Position numbers and translations under genes: made by a program. From the NCBI GenBank assembly GCA_022394775.1, contig JAGFCB010000022.1:62001-126000 (forward strand): a stretch of 64,000 bases of DNA, given 5' to 3'. Position 1 is the stretch's first letter; every line of letters begins with the position of its first letter. Shown here in pieces: positions 18,049 through 28,418 of this stretch. Origin of the DNA: Candidatus Poribacteria bacterium (GTDB lineage Bacteria > Poribacteria > WGA-4E > WGA-3G). The notes beneath the pieces were generated by a model. That model worked only from the letters and a program-made list of their open reading frames with translations. It was not told the DNA's origin and did no database searches.

Positions 18049-19782
18049 CTATTTTTTTTCTAAAGTTGTTTCCCGTTTGGTGATTCGCACAGTGCCATTT
18101 TGATGCACGTGTGCAGTCGTCGCGCCATCGGCGGAATGCAACAACCCCTTGGAACCACTTAGCATGTCAGCAGGCGTTGGGGTAAGTTTCCTCCCAGTTT
18201 CGGCATCCCATACCCGCACCTTATTTTTCCAATCCCCGGTAGCGATTATTCTTTTACCATCCTTTGAAAATACCACAGTATAAACTGCACCTGGTCCTTT
18301 AAATATGACCCGTTTGCGTATTCCCACCCTTGCATCCCACAAATACACCGTCCCTTTTTCGACGGTATAATAATCGCCGCCCGTAACGATAGTCTTCCCA
18401 TCGGGAGAATAAGCGATAGAATTTATATCATATTCACGGTTTTGAAGTAGCAAAAAAATGGTGTCAATCAACCCGAAATGCTCGAGTGTTGCTTTATGTT
18501 TGCCGGTTTTCGCATCTCGTAACAGGACTCGATCATTGTATGAACTTACCACAGCGATCGTCTTGCCATCGGGAGAGTATTTGATGTCAAAAATGATACC
18601 TCTGTCTCCAGTAAAAGTGTTTTTAAGTTCTCCAGTGGACACATCCCAAAAGTGGACCATCCCATCTTGATTCCCGGTGACAATTGTTTTGCTGTCGGGC
18701 GCGTACGCGGCGGCGTTGATACGCATATATCCTATGAGTGTCGCTTTCGCTTGACCGGTTGCGGCATCCCACAATCGCACTGTACCATCTGAACTGGCGG
18801 TAGCAATAATATTTCCATCGGGTGAATATACAACGGATTTGGTTCTCTTTGTATGTCCAGTGAAAGTGGATTTAAGTTTCATTGTCCGTGTGTCCCACAA
18901 TTGTACGTCCCCGTTCCCCGCTCCACAGACGATGGTGTTTCCATCTGGAGAATATCCGATCGATGTTACACTTTCCTTGTCTGAAGAGAGTGTAGTTTTG
19001 TGAGTTCCGGTGGTAACATCCCACAACCGAATTGTCCCATCGTAGCTGCCTGTTGCGATGGTCTTGCTATCTGGAGAATATGCTGCGCAGGAAACCCGTT
19101 TTGTATGTCCAGTAAGCATGATTTTGTGTTTGCCAGTTTTTCCATCCGACAAGTGTACCGTGTTAACATCCCCAACAGTAGCGTAAGTTGTCCCATCTGG
19201 AGCGAATATAACAAAAGTCCCCCATTTCGTCTGCATTTTATTTGTGAAAATGTTTTCTCCTGTTTGCGCATTCCATAATCGGACTGTGTTGTCACGCTCC
19301 CATCCCCCCGTAGCGATGGTCTCTCCATCTGGAGAATATGCGATTGAATTAACACGCCATAGGTGCCCTATGAGTATTGCTTTATCTTCTCCAGTAGCGA
19401 CATCCCATATCTCCACTGCTGGTATACTACGTCCTCTCATCCGTTCCGGTTTATCCCAACTTGTACTCGCAATTGTTTTGCCGTCAGGGGAATATGCGAA
19501 AGCGTAAGGACGCGCGAAAGTATAAGGACGCGTAATGTGTGAACGGCTTAATAATTCCAACGCTTTTCCTGTTTCGGGATCGTGGAACCAGATACCGATA
19601 GAGGTTGAAATCGCCAATTGACTACCATCTGGAGAGAAGTGGACTTCGCCGAGGGCACCTTTGCCGATGCGTGCTACGACCCCTTCGGGTAAGCCGATTT
19701 GTGGGTTATCCTGTGCGGTTAATGGGGAACAGCAGACGCAAGCGATAATTATCGTGAAGATGAAAGAAAAGGAAGTTTTCAT
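18049..19782 (-). CDS. secreted WD40 repeat protein
   Basis: Signal peptide; many YSPDGKTIATxSxDGTVRLWDxxTG repeats. Confidence 0.85.
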   Translation of the reverse strand: MKTSFSFIFTIIIACVCCSPLTAQDNPQIGLPEGVVARIGKGALGEVHFSPDGSQLAISTSIGIWFHDPETGKALELLSRSHITRPYTFARPYAFAYSPDGKTIASTSWDKPERMRGRSIPAVEIWDVATGEDKAILIGHLWRVNSIAYSPDGETIATGGWERDNTVRLWNAQTGENIFTNKMQTKWGTFVIFAPDGTTYATVGDVNTVHLSDGKTGKHKIMLTGHTKRVSCAAYSPDSKTIATGSYDGTIRLWDVTTGTHKTTLSSDKESVTSIGYSPDGNTIVCGAGNGDVQLWDTRTMKLKSTFTGHTKRTKSVVYSPDGNIIATASSDGTVRLWDAATGQAKATLIGYMRINAAAYAPDSKTIVTGNQDGMVHFWDVSTGELKNTFTGDRGIIFDIKYSPDGKTIAVVSSYNDRVLLRDAKTGKHKATLEHFGLIDTIFLLLQNREYDINSIAYSPDGKTIVTGGDYYTVEKGTVYLWDARVGIRKRVIFKGPGAVYTVVFSKDGKRIIATGDWKNKVRVWDAETGRKLTPTPADMLSGSKGLLHSADGATTAHVHQNGTVRITKRETTLEKK

Positions 19783-19957
19783 AAGGTGGTGTCTCCGTTT
19801 TGTATGCGCAAATAGTTCATTTTCTCAAAAAACCGATTGGGTTCGTTTCCTAACACTATTTTTGTTGTAATGTGTTTCGGCTTCTTTCAGAAAAATCAAG
19901 CTTGCTCAACATTGGAGACTCAGCACACACGAAAACTTCCTATTATGTCCACCACTT

Positions 19958-21115
19958 TTACGGATCAATTTGCTTAAAGAACTGCTTTTGACCGTCTTTG
20001 ATGGTGAAGATTACCGCACTTTTGGTGGGATGACGGTTTTCGCTATAACTGGCGACCCGCGTTGCGCCGATGTAGTTCTCAGTAGCAGCGAGTTGCTTAC
20101 GTATCTCTTCGGGGTCGAGGCTGCCGGCACGTTCAACGGCTTCAAAGAGCAGTTTAACAGCGTCGTAACTGACAGCGACACCGCCGGTGGGTGTGGATTC
20201 ATAGACAGATTCATAAGTGTTGACAAATGCTTGCGCGTTCGGTTCATCTGTGTCTGGCGAGAAGTGTCCACTGAAAAAACTGCCTTCTATTTCGGCGTTT
20301 TCGTTATCAAATAGGAGTTCGCTATCCCACGCGTCTGCGCCGAGGAAGATCGTAGGGTCTCCATTAGTGCTTTGTAATGGAATTGCCCGTGCCTGTTGTG
20401 TTATGAGCGATACATCTTGAACAAAACCGGATGTGAAAAGGACATCGGGCTTTGCGGCTGCGATGTTCGTGAGTTGTGCTGTAAAGTCTGAGGTATCTCC
20501 TTCATAAAATTCGTGGGCGACGATCTCGCCACCGAATTTGCTGAAATTGCGTGCGAAGAATTCGGAAATACCTTCAGTGTAAAGATCACCGCTTCGTGTG
20601 ATGATAGCAGCGGTGGAAGTGCCGAGGTCCGATTTGGCAAACTGTGCCATGACCGCCCCTTGAAAACTATCTGTGAAAGATGCCATGAAGACGAAATTAC
20701 CGGCGTTGGTTACGTTTGGGTTGGTTGCTGTTGTGGTAATCATCGGGATTCCGTACTGCTGTGCTATCGGTCCTACGACAACGGCGTGAGAAGAGCGGTT
20801 GGGTCCGATGAGTGCGATGATTTTCTCTTCAACGATGAGTTGCTCCGCGATTTGGATGGAGGCTTCCGGTCCTGCTTCTTTGTTAATATGTCCAATCAAT
20901 TCGACGGGTGTGCCAAGCAGTCCGCCGCGTTGATTAATTTCCGTGACAGCCATCTCTGCGCCGTTTGGATAGGTAACGCGTTCACCGGCGACGACAAACC
21001 CGATTTTGAGGGTTTCTGATTGTTGTTGAGGTGTAACAATTTGTTGCGCCTTATCACACCCGATTGATATTGCAAGTAGGACGCTAAAACTAATGAGTGC
21101 TAAGAATTTTTGCAT
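19958..21115 (-). CDS. branched-chain amino acid ABC transporter substrate-binding protein (type 1 periplasmic binding), lipoprotein
   Basis: LLAISIGCDKA lipobox; LKIGFVVAGERVTYPNGAEMAVTEINQRGGLLGTPVELI; IGPNRSSHAVVVGPIAQQYGIPMITTTATNP. Confidence 0.8.
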   Translation of the reverse strand: MQKFLALISFSVLLAISIGCDKAQQIVTPQQQSETLKIGFVVAGERVTYPNGAEMAVTEINQRGGLLGTPVELIGHINKEAGPEASIQIAEQLIVEEKIIALIGPNRSSHAVVVGPIAQQYGIPMITTTATNPNVTNAGNFVFMASFTDSFQGAVMAQFAKSDLGTSTAAIITRSGDLYTEGISEFFARNFSKFGGEIVAHEFYEGDTSDFTAQLTNIAAAKPDVLFTSGFVQDVSLITQQARAIPLQSTNGDPTIFLGADAWDSELLFDNENAEIEGSFFSGHFSPDTDEPNAQAFVNTYESVYESTPTGGVAVSYDAVKLLFEAVERAGSLDPEEIRKQLAATENYIGATRVASYSENRHPTKSAVIFTIKDGQKQFFKQIDP

Positions 21116-21303
21116 GATGATAAATTCCTTGTAAAAATGATTTCTTTTGTTTATGATATTTGATACAATGTTTTCAATCGTGTCGGAACAGCCACAAGCG
21201 GCAATGACATCTCAATGCACATGAAAACTATGTAATGCGACCTCTTAGGTTCGTATAGTACATAATATAATATTAAACATTAAAAATAAACAAGTCAATT
21301 TGA

Positions 21304-21394
21304 CAGGATTTACGCAACCCCTCTCCAGGCGAGGTTTAAAACCTCGCTTGCGGCGTACGGGTTGTAGGTTCTCCTTAGGAATTGGGTAAGCCCT
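21304..21394. mobile_element. MITE-like element, family B
   Basis: AGGATTTACGCA...GGGTAAGCCCT ends; core GGCGAGGTTTAAAACCTCGC. Confidence 0.5.
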
Positions 21395-21458
21395 ATTTGA
21401 GATAAGACGCAGCGGTTATCGGTTGTTCTTAAGTGCTGATAGCTGCCTGCCATTTATT

Positions 21459-22217
21459 ATGGAAAATTTGATTACAGTGATTGGTCGCGGGCACTCTGGG
21501 ACGCGTGCCATTTCGCATACGTTATACGCCAGTGGCGTTTTTATGGGGAGTCAGTTGAACCCTTCCGGCGATAAGATTCCACCGCACGCGATGTATGATG
21601 CGTGCCGAGTGATGGCACAATATGTTAAGTGGGAAGGTGGGCTTTCGTGGGATTTTGATCCATTATTTAGGATGCCGATTGATCCAGCGTTTGAGAAGCT
21701 TATCAATACCTACCTTGAGGATGTGCTGAAGAGTCCGGCACCTCACAAAGGCTGGAAGATTCCAGAGACGACGCTTGTCTACCCGTGGATAATTCGGATG
21801 TTTCCAGAGATGAAATATATCCACTGGATTCGGGATCCGCGAGATTGTATTCGGGGCAGCCACAAAACGGATGACCTTCGGGATTTCGGGGTTGCGTATT
21901 CTGAAACGGACGACATTTATGAGCGGCGCGCGATTTCTTGGATCTATCAATATAAACTCATGCAAGCGACACCGATGCCCAAGCATGTTATTCAGATCCG
22001 TTTTGAGGATTTTGTTTTGGATCAGGAACGGACACTTAAGGAACTTGAGGCGTTTTTAGGTATCCCGTTGGGTAGGATTATCGTGCGTCCTGACGCAGTG
22101 GATCGGTGGAAAAAAGATGTCGCAGAATTGGAGCCCGGTGCGTCGTTACCGCACTACGAATTTGAGTTTCTGAAAAAAGCAATCGTTGAAAACGGTTATC
22201 CTTTAACAGCAACCTAA
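21459..22217 (+). CDS. sulfotransferase family protein
   Basis: MENLITVIGRGHSGTRAISHTL (5'-PSB-like), KYIHWIRDPRDCIRGS (3'-PB-like), RFEDFVLDQERTLKELEAFLGIP. Confidence 0.75.
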   Translation: MENLITVIGRGHSGTRAISHTLYASGVFMGSQLNPSGDKIPPHAMYDACRVMAQYVKWEGGLSWDFDPLFRMPIDPAFEKLINTYLEDVLKSPAPHKGWKIPETTLVYPWIIRMFPEMKYIHWIRDPRDCIRGSHKTDDLRDFGVAYSETDDIYERRAISWIYQYKLMQATPMPKHVIQIRFEDFVLDQERTLKELEAFLGIPLGRIIVRPDAVDRWKKDVAELEPGASLPHYEFEFLKKAIVENGYPLTAT

Positions 22218-22224
22218 CAGAGAC

Positions 22225-22306
22225 AGGACTTACGCATTTTTCTATGATAGCTATGTATTACGCACTGCAGGGTTAAAAACCCTGCAAGGGGAGCTGCGTA
22301 AGCCCT
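22225..22306. mobile_element. MITE-like element, family B
   Basis: AGGACTTACGCA...TGCGTAAGCCCT; core CAGGGTTAAAAACCCTG. Confidence 0.55.
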
Positions 22307-22323
22307 AAGAGAAAGGAAGAATT

Positions 22324-23343
22324 ATGTCAACTACTTATCGTGTTGGACTTGTCGGGACAGGTGGAATTGCCAATGCCCACGGTAACGCGTGTCAACAAGC
22401 ACCGAGTGCTGAATTGGCGGCGATCTGTGATGTGTCGGAAAATGCGTTAGCCAATTTCGGTGAAAGGTTTGATGTAGCACCTGAGCACCGGTATCTTTCG
22501 TTAGAAGAGATGTTAGACGCTGAGAACTTGGACATCGCTGTTATTTGTACGTGGGGTGCCTTCCACGCGGAGGTCGGTATCCAACTTTCAGAATCCCGGC
22601 AAGTTAAGGCGATTTTGTGCGAAAAGCCGTTTACGTCAACGGCAGCAGAGGCGGAAGCGTTCGTTGGTGCAGCACAAGAGAACGGTGTTCTGGTAGCGGA
22701 AGCGTTTAAATTTCGGCACCATCCGATGCATATCAAGGCGAAAGAATTAGTGGATTCAGGCGCGATCGGGGAGTTTATGACGCTCCGCAGCACGTTCTGT
22801 ACGGGTGGCGGTGGCGGCGGTCCTGAAGCGCGCAAACCTGAGGCGAATTGGCGGTTTAACAAGGCAAAAGGAGGCGGCAGTATTTATGATCTGGCGTGCT
22901 ACAATATCCACCATGCGCGATTTATGTTTGGTGCTGAACCGATTCGGGTGTCAGGTGCGTCTCAAGCCGGGTTAGAAGTAGATGATGGTTCCTATCTACT
23001 GTTAGTGTTTCCCGGTGAGCGGACTGCGCAGATTTCTACCGGTTTTAATTGTGCGGGTGGACAGTATGCCGAAATGGCTGGACTCGGTGGTATGCTCAGA
23101 ATTGAGACAGCGTGGAACAATGAAAATTCTCCTGTGAATATTGTTTTACAGAACCGCGAGGGTCATCAAGTGATCGATTTTGAACCGTGTTTCCAGTTTG
23201 CCTTACAATTGGAGCACATGTGCGAAGTTTTAACAACAGGTAAACCGCACCGAATCTCACCGGAAAGTTGCGTGAATCAGATGCGCGTCATTGATGCCGC
23301 TTTTGAAGCGATGGCGACCGGAAGGACGGTCGAATTAGGATAG
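22324..23343 (+). CDS. Gfo/Idh/MocA family oxidoreductase
   Basis: YRVGLVGTGGIANAHGNAC, AICDVSENAL, CEKPFTSTAAEAEAFV. Confidence 0.9.
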   Translation: MSTTYRVGLVGTGGIANAHGNACQQAPSAELAAICDVSENALANFGERFDVAPEHRYLSLEEMLDAENLDIAVICTWGAFHAEVGIQLSESRQVKAILCEKPFTSTAAEAEAFVGAAQENGVLVAEAFKFRHHPMHIKAKELVDSGAIGEFMTLRSTFCTGGGGGGPEARKPEANWRFNKAKGGGSIYDLACYNIHHARFMFGAEPIRVSGASQAGLEVDDGSYLLLVFPGERTAQISTGFNCAGGQYAEMAGLGGMLRIETAWNNENSPVNIVLQNREGHQVIDFEPCFQFALQLEHMCEVLTTGKPHRISPESCVNQMRVIDAAFEAMATGRTVELG

Positions 23344-23437
23344 CAGATTTTAATAGTTATCGGTTGTCGGTTATCAGTGTGTGGCGGTTGTGTTCGTTTC
23401 GTCTGCTACAAGCAACTCTTAACCGATAACTGAAACT

Positions 23438-23570
23438 ATGGTAAATTTTAGAATTACTTTTCCATCTTCTGCAAGCACAAACCCCCCTTGGGGAAACACC
23501 CAGCAACCCCCCCTATCAGAGGGGAATTGGGTCACTTGTAGATATCAATATATTTTTCTTATTCACCATA
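23438..23570. mobile_element. degenerate MITE-like element, family A
   Basis: TATGGTAAATTTTAGAATTA...TATTTTTCTTATTCACCATA. Confidence 0.35.
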
Positions 23571-23576
23571 TTTATT

Positions 23577-24272
23577 ATGACGAATTTCGCGACGACAAAA
23601 GCACTTACGTTTGACCTGTTCGGTACAATCTTGGATTTAGGTGGTAGTCTGACACCGTTCATCGCTGAATCGCTGGATGCTCGTTCTGCTGATATATCGG
23701 CGGATAATTTTTGGGAGCAGTGGCGTTACAGGCAGCGAATTGAGCAGTACCAAGACACGATTACGATGCTCGGACATAGCGGCTATTTGGAAACGGTGCG
23801 GCGCGCTTTGCACTACACACTGAGACGCAACGGTATTGATGCCTCATCCGAAACAGTGCAAGCGTTTATGCGTGGTTGGCAGCAGCTTTCTCCATTTCCA
23901 GAGGTTTTGGCTGCGCTTTCGCAGCTACAGTCTCGGTATCAGTTAGTGGTATTGTCTAATGGGGATCCATCGTTTTTAGACTATCTCGTTACAGAACGGG
24001 TCGTATGGGATTTTGACGATGTAATCTCAGTTACATCGGTAGGCGCGTTTAAACCGCATCCGGCGGTCTATCGTGGAGCTGCAGGCAAGTTAGGACTTGA
24101 GGTCAATGAGTGCCTCATGGTCTCTGCGAATTCGTTTGACATCATGGGGGCGCGGGCGTGTGGCTATAAAGGGGCATTTGTCAACCGTTATGAATTGCCA
24201 TACGAAGATACGCCGTATCAACCTGATGTAACGGTAAGGGATTTTACGACATTAGCAGACGCCCTATTGTAA
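23577..24272 (+). CDS. HAD-superfamily hydrolase (haloacid dehalogenase type)
   Basis: ALTFDLFGTILDLGGSL, VVLSNGDPSFLDYLV, GAFKPHPAVYRGAAGKLGL. Confidence 0.85.
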   Translation: MTNFATTKALTFDLFGTILDLGGSLTPFIAESLDARSADISADNFWEQWRYRQRIEQYQDTITMLGHSGYLETVRRALHYTLRRNGIDASSETVQAFMRGWQQLSPFPEVLAALSQLQSRYQLVVLSNGDPSFLDYLVTERVVWDFDDVISVTSVGAFKPHPAVYRGAAGKLGLEVNECLMVSANSFDIMGARACGYKGAFVNRYELPYEDTPYQPDVTVRDFTTLADALL

Positions 24273-24464
24273 ACAGTATTTCTTTTTCTTCAGGATCTAC
24301 GCAAGCAGTATCCCCAATATTTTACCCTTGTTCCGCCTTATCAGGTGGGCTTTATAGTAAAACCCGTAATTATTTTTACAGCAGCGGGGTTACAAACCCC
24401 GCCAGCAGAGGGATGGGGCCTTGTTCTCTTATCAGGTGAATTTTAAGAAGCAGTGCGTTGTTTC

Positions 24465-27350
24465 CTACTTCATAATCACCATTTTCTGGGTTGCTGTGAA
24501 GTCCCCTGCTGTTAATGTATAGAAATATACGCCGCTTGCAACGAGCTCACCGAGCGCGTTTTTGCCATCCCAATACGCAGCACGTGTCCGATCGTGATAG
24601 ATCCCTAACGGCTGATGTCCAAGTTCTAAAGTTCGCACTCTTTTTCCATCTGCTGTATGGATAGTAAGCGTGACATCTGTAGGTGTTGCCAACTGATAGG
24701 GTATCCATGTCTCTGGGTTGAATGGATTTGGGTAGTTGGGAAGCAGTGCGGTCTCTTGCGGTGTTAGTGCTGCGAGGAGTTGTTGGAGCATTAAAATGCC
24801 GCGTTGGAAGGTTGGGTCTACGAGTCCGACTTGTTGTGCTTCACGGATCCACTGTTGTACATCTCTTCTTGTGAACGGAATTGTCATATTGCTTCTCCAC
24901 GCTGCTGGTGCGGTTGCGGTGTCGGTTATTGCACCAGCGACCAAAGTAAGGTCAACGATATTGACAATCCCATCTCCATTGACATCCGCTAAATTTTCAC
25001 CTGTCTGCGAAAAGTTTGAGGCGACGCGTACCAAGTCTTGGACGTTTACGACCCCATTGCCATCGACATCCCCGAGTAAAAGTGACGGTGTTGTTATTTG
25101 TCCGGTTTTAACGCGCGCGTAGGAAATCCGACCTGCACTATCCGTGAAGAGTACATCAGATAACGTTAGCATAGATGCCTTAGGAGCGATGACCTCAAAC
25201 GTGAGGGTAACGAGTGTCCCAGAACCGCTGGCTTCGCCAGCAAGAGATGTCGCCGCAAGTATTACTCTATTCTCTGTAGCAAGAACAGGTATCGCGAACG
25301 CGTCCGATAACAGATAGTCGCCATTTGTACTTTCAAGATAACGGATGGCAGCGGGATCAAACCGGATGGTTAATTGATAACCTGCCACAGCATTTCCGTC
25401 TGCGATACTGAGAGAAAATGTTAATTGTTCGCCGATAGCGGGTGATTGTACTGGCGATGGCGAAAAACTCACGGTTGCGTACATATTGGTTGGCGGCGTA
25501 AAGTTCCACAGGAGCACTGTGCCATCTAAGCTCCCACTTGCGAGCATGTTTCCATCAGGACTGAATGCGTTGTTTAAGACTCCACTTGTGTGTCCAGTGA
25601 GTGTTTGAACCTGTTCACCAGAGATCGTATCCCACAGCCCGATGGTATCATCTAAACTTGCACTTGCGAGCGTATTCCCATCAGGACTGAATACGAGGTT
25701 AAGGACATAATCCGTATGTCCCGTAAGCGTCTGTTTGTGTTCACCGAAGGCGGCATCCCATAGGCGGATGGTGCCATCGTCACTCCCACTCGCAAGTGTA
25801 ACACCATCAGGGCTGAAGGCAACGCTTCTGACATAATCCGTGTGTCCAGTGAGTGTCTGCAGATGCTGTCCGGAGCCAACATTCCATAGATGAATGGTGC
25901 CATCAGCGTTGCTGCTTGCGAGTGCATTTCCATCAGGGCTGAACGCGAGGCCTAAGACGGCATTTGCATCCTTAATGAGTGTCTGCTGATGTGCACCTGT
26001 GGTAGCATTCCATAAGCGGATAGTGCCATCTAAACTGCCACTTGCGAGCGTCCGCCCATCAGGACTAAACGCAATATCTCTGACGGCATCTATATGTCCG
26101 GTGAGTGTTTGCAGGTGCTGCCCGGCGGTAATATCCCATAGACGAACAGTACCGTCGTCCCCCGCACTTGCGAGTGTATTCCCATCAGGGCTGAAGGCAA
26201 CCGCCCTGACCCAATCTGTATGTCCGGTCAGGATCTGCTGAGATACACCGGAGGTAGCATCCCACAGATGCACTGTGCCGTCCGCGCTCCCACTTGCAAG
26301 TGTTTCTCCATCCGTACTAAATGCAACGCCACCGATATAATCCGTATATCCTGTCAGTGTTTGTCTGATGCCCCCAAAGACAGCATCCCGTAGGAGGACT
26401 GTCCCCTCTGCGCCAGCACTCGCGAGGGTTCCGCCGCTCGAGTTGAATGCGACGCTCAGCACAGTGCGCGTATGTCCGGTGAGTGTCTGCTGATGCTGCC
26501 CTGAAGTCGTATTCCACAAACGGATAGTGGTATCAGCACTGCCACTTGCGAGTGTATTCCCATCAGGGCTGAAGGCTATACCTAAGACAGCCCCCGTATG
26601 TCCAGTCAATGCCCGTTGCAGCACGCCAAAAGTAGCGTGCCATAAGCGAATGGTGCCATCCCTGCTCGCGCTTGCGAGGTTCCCAGCAGTTGCATTGAAA
26701 GCGACACTATAGACAGCGTCCGTATGCCCTGTTAATACCCGTTGTTGTTCCCCGGAGGTGACGTTCCACAGCCGGATAGTACCGTCAGCACCACCACTGG
26801 CAAGGGTTCCGCCAGTTGCATTGAAAGCGATGCTGTAAACAGCATCCGTGTGTTCTGAGAATGTCTGTTGTTGTTCACCTGTGGTAGTATTCCATAAATG
26901 AATAGTGCCATCAGCACTGCTACTGGCAAGGGTCAGATTATCCGTGCCAAAAGCGACGCTATAAACAGTATCCGTGTGTCCTGAGAATGTCCGTTGATGT
27001 TCGCCTGTAGCGGTGTTCCACAGATGGACGGTACCATCCCAACTACCACTTGCGATCATGGTGTTATCGGAACTGAATGCGATACTGCTGGCCCCCTCTG
27101 TATGTCTCGTGAGGAGTGCCACTTCCTCAGAAGTCTGTGTATTATAGAGCCAAATACCGATAGAGGTTGCGACTGCCAAACGTGTGCCATCTGGCGAATA
27201 CTTTAGTTCGCTGATCCACCCTTTACCGAGGCGTGCTTTTGCACCTTGCGGTAAATTGAATGCTGAAGACACTTGGGCAAAACTGTTCAGTGGGTATGTG
27301 CTTAAAAAGATAAATAACGTCAAAAAAATCGAAAGTAGTATTTTTTTCAT
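24465..27350 (-). CDS. secreted 14-repeat WD40 protein with cohesin-like, dockerin-like and FlgD-like/T9SS-type C-terminal domains
   Basis: 14 GTxxLW-type repeats counted; cohesin-like FSPSPVQSPAIGEQLTFSLSI...; dockerin-like DVDGNGVVNVQDLVRVASN...DVNGDGIVNIVDLTLV; C-terminal LLPNYPNPFNPETWIPYQLATPTDV...MVIMK. Confidence 0.8.
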   Translation of the reverse strand: MKKILLSIFLTLFIFLSTYPLNSFAQVSSAFNLPQGAKARLGKGWISELKYSPDGTRLAVATSIGIWLYNTQTSEEVALLTRHTEGASSIAFSSDNTMIASGSWDGTVHLWNTATGEHQRTFSGHTDTVYSVAFGTDNLTLASSSADGTIHLWNTTTGEQQQTFSEHTDAVYSIAFNATGGTLASGGADGTIRLWNVTSGEQQRVLTGHTDAVYSVAFNATAGNLASASRDGTIRLWHATFGVLQRALTGHTGAVLGIAFSPDGNTLASGSADTTIRLWNTTSGQHQQTLTGHTRTVLSVAFNSSGGTLASAGAEGTVLLRDAVFGGIRQTLTGYTDYIGGVAFSTDGETLASGSADGTVHLWDATSGVSQQILTGHTDWVRAVAFSPDGNTLASAGDDGTVRLWDITAGQHLQTLTGHIDAVRDIAFSPDGRTLASGSLDGTIRLWNATTGAHQQTLIKDANAVLGLAFSPDGNALASSNADGTIHLWNVGSGQHLQTLTGHTDYVRSVAFSPDGVTLASGSDDGTIRLWDAAFGEHKQTLTGHTDYVLNLVFSPDGNTLASASLDDTIGLWDTISGEQVQTLTGHTSGVLNNAFSPDGNMLASGSLDGTVLLWNFTPPTNMYATVSFSPSPVQSPAIGEQLTFSLSIADGNAVAGYQLTIRFDPAAIRYLESTNGDYLLSDAFAIPVLATENRVILAATSLAGEASGSGTLVTLTFEVIAPKASMLTLSDVLFTDSAGRISYARVKTGQITTPSLLLGDVDGNGVVNVQDLVRVASNFSQTGENLADVNGDGIVNIVDLTLVAGAITDTATAPAAWRSNMTIPFTRRDVQQWIREAQQVGLVDPTFQRGILMLQQLLAALTPQETALLPNYPNPFNPETWIPYQLATPTDVTLTIHTADGKRVRTLELGHQPLGIYHDRTRAAYWDGKNALGELVASGVYFYTLTAGDFTATQKMVIMK

Positions 27351-27562
27351 TATGAGATATAGATGCTCCAATGTTTGGCGGCCGTAGTGTGTTTGCATAC
27401 AGGTTAGAAACTATTTTTTTTAGTATGCCACGAAAATAGTTGTTAGTTTTTAGTACGCTTCGCTTTAGGTTATAAGTTAAGAGCACTTCGTAACAACTCT
27501 CACTGCGAGGCACTCTTAACTTATAACTTATGACTTATAACTATTTAGTGTTTGCGGTAGAT

Positions 27563-28399
27563 TTAGGACCAGACGAACACTTCGTTATCGTCGGGAGAAT
27601 ACCCGATAAAAACCGCCAAGACGATTCTGGCGCGCGTGCCTTGTACGGGCGGCACTTCATGGATACACCGCGTGTTGAAGAAATAGAGATCACCTTGCTG
27701 CAGATCGACCTGATAGTTTTCTATCCCATTTTCAGCGGCATACCTGTCAAAGGTTTCCTCAGCGATATGGGGTTGAATTTCCTCTGACCAGAGACACCGA
27801 TGTAGGATGGCTTGCGTGCCTTTTCCGTTTTCGTCGGCGTTTTGGACGCATAGCACGCCTGCAAACTGGTGCTCAAAGCGATACACTTCATAATTGGTGC
27901 GCTGTTCGCGGTACTTGACGTGATCGATGTGTGGCTTGTAACTATGCGTCTCGTAATGGACTCTGAAGATGGCGGGACCGTAGCGTGCGCCATCGGGTTC
28001 CCGCGCAGTTTTTACTTCTTTTCCTGGTGAGAGTGTAGCAAGCGAGTCGTAGATGAGGTCAACAGGGTTATCAAATCCGTCAAATAGGAAGCTAAAGAGG
28101 TGTTCTGTCGCTTCGGCGTGTGCCAAAAATTTTGCCTTATCACTGCCACGGTTACCGAGGCTGGTGCCGATGTCAATACGGGTGCGTCTGTCAATTGAGT
28201 TAACATCGGCTTCATCGCGCATCAAGCCCATATTTGTGAACCGATCAATGAGTCCGTGGCACTGGGTGGGAGAGTAGGCGTTTCGGAGAATGATGGCAGG
28301 CACTTCCGCTTGGGAGAGGGCATAAATTGGATCGCTATAGGTTTGGCAAACCGTTTCAAGATCGGGCTCCGCTGGGAACCAGTTGTTTATGGGATTCAT
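27563..28399 (-). CDS. 2OG-Fe(II) oxygenase (prolyl 4-hydroxylase-like)
   Basis: YKPHIDHVKYREQ (HxD) and YFFNTRCIHEVPPVQGTRARIVLAVFIGY (distal H..R). Start at MNPINNWFPAE. Confidence 0.7.
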   Translation of the reverse strand: MNPINNWFPAEPDLETVCQTYSDPIYALSQAEVPAIILRNAYSPTQCHGLIDRFTNMGLMRDEADVNSIDRRTRIDIGTSLGNRGSDKAKFLAHAEATEHLFSFLFDGFDNPVDLIYDSLATLSPGKEVKTAREPDGARYGPAIFRVHYETHSYKPHIDHVKYREQRTNYEVYRFEHQFAGVLCVQNADENGKGTQAILHRCLWSEEIQPHIAEETFDRYAAENGIENYQVDLQQGDLYFFNTRCIHEVPPVQGTRARIVLAVFIGYSPDDNEVFVWS

Positions 28400-28418
28400 G
28401 GTAACCTCCGTCACTTTA

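Noticed and set aside
25500-27200. Regular about 126-bp DNA periodicity, considered as a tandem or CRISPR-like array
   Set aside because: Explained by consecutive WD40 units in an intact ORF; repeats are coding and diverged, with no spacers.
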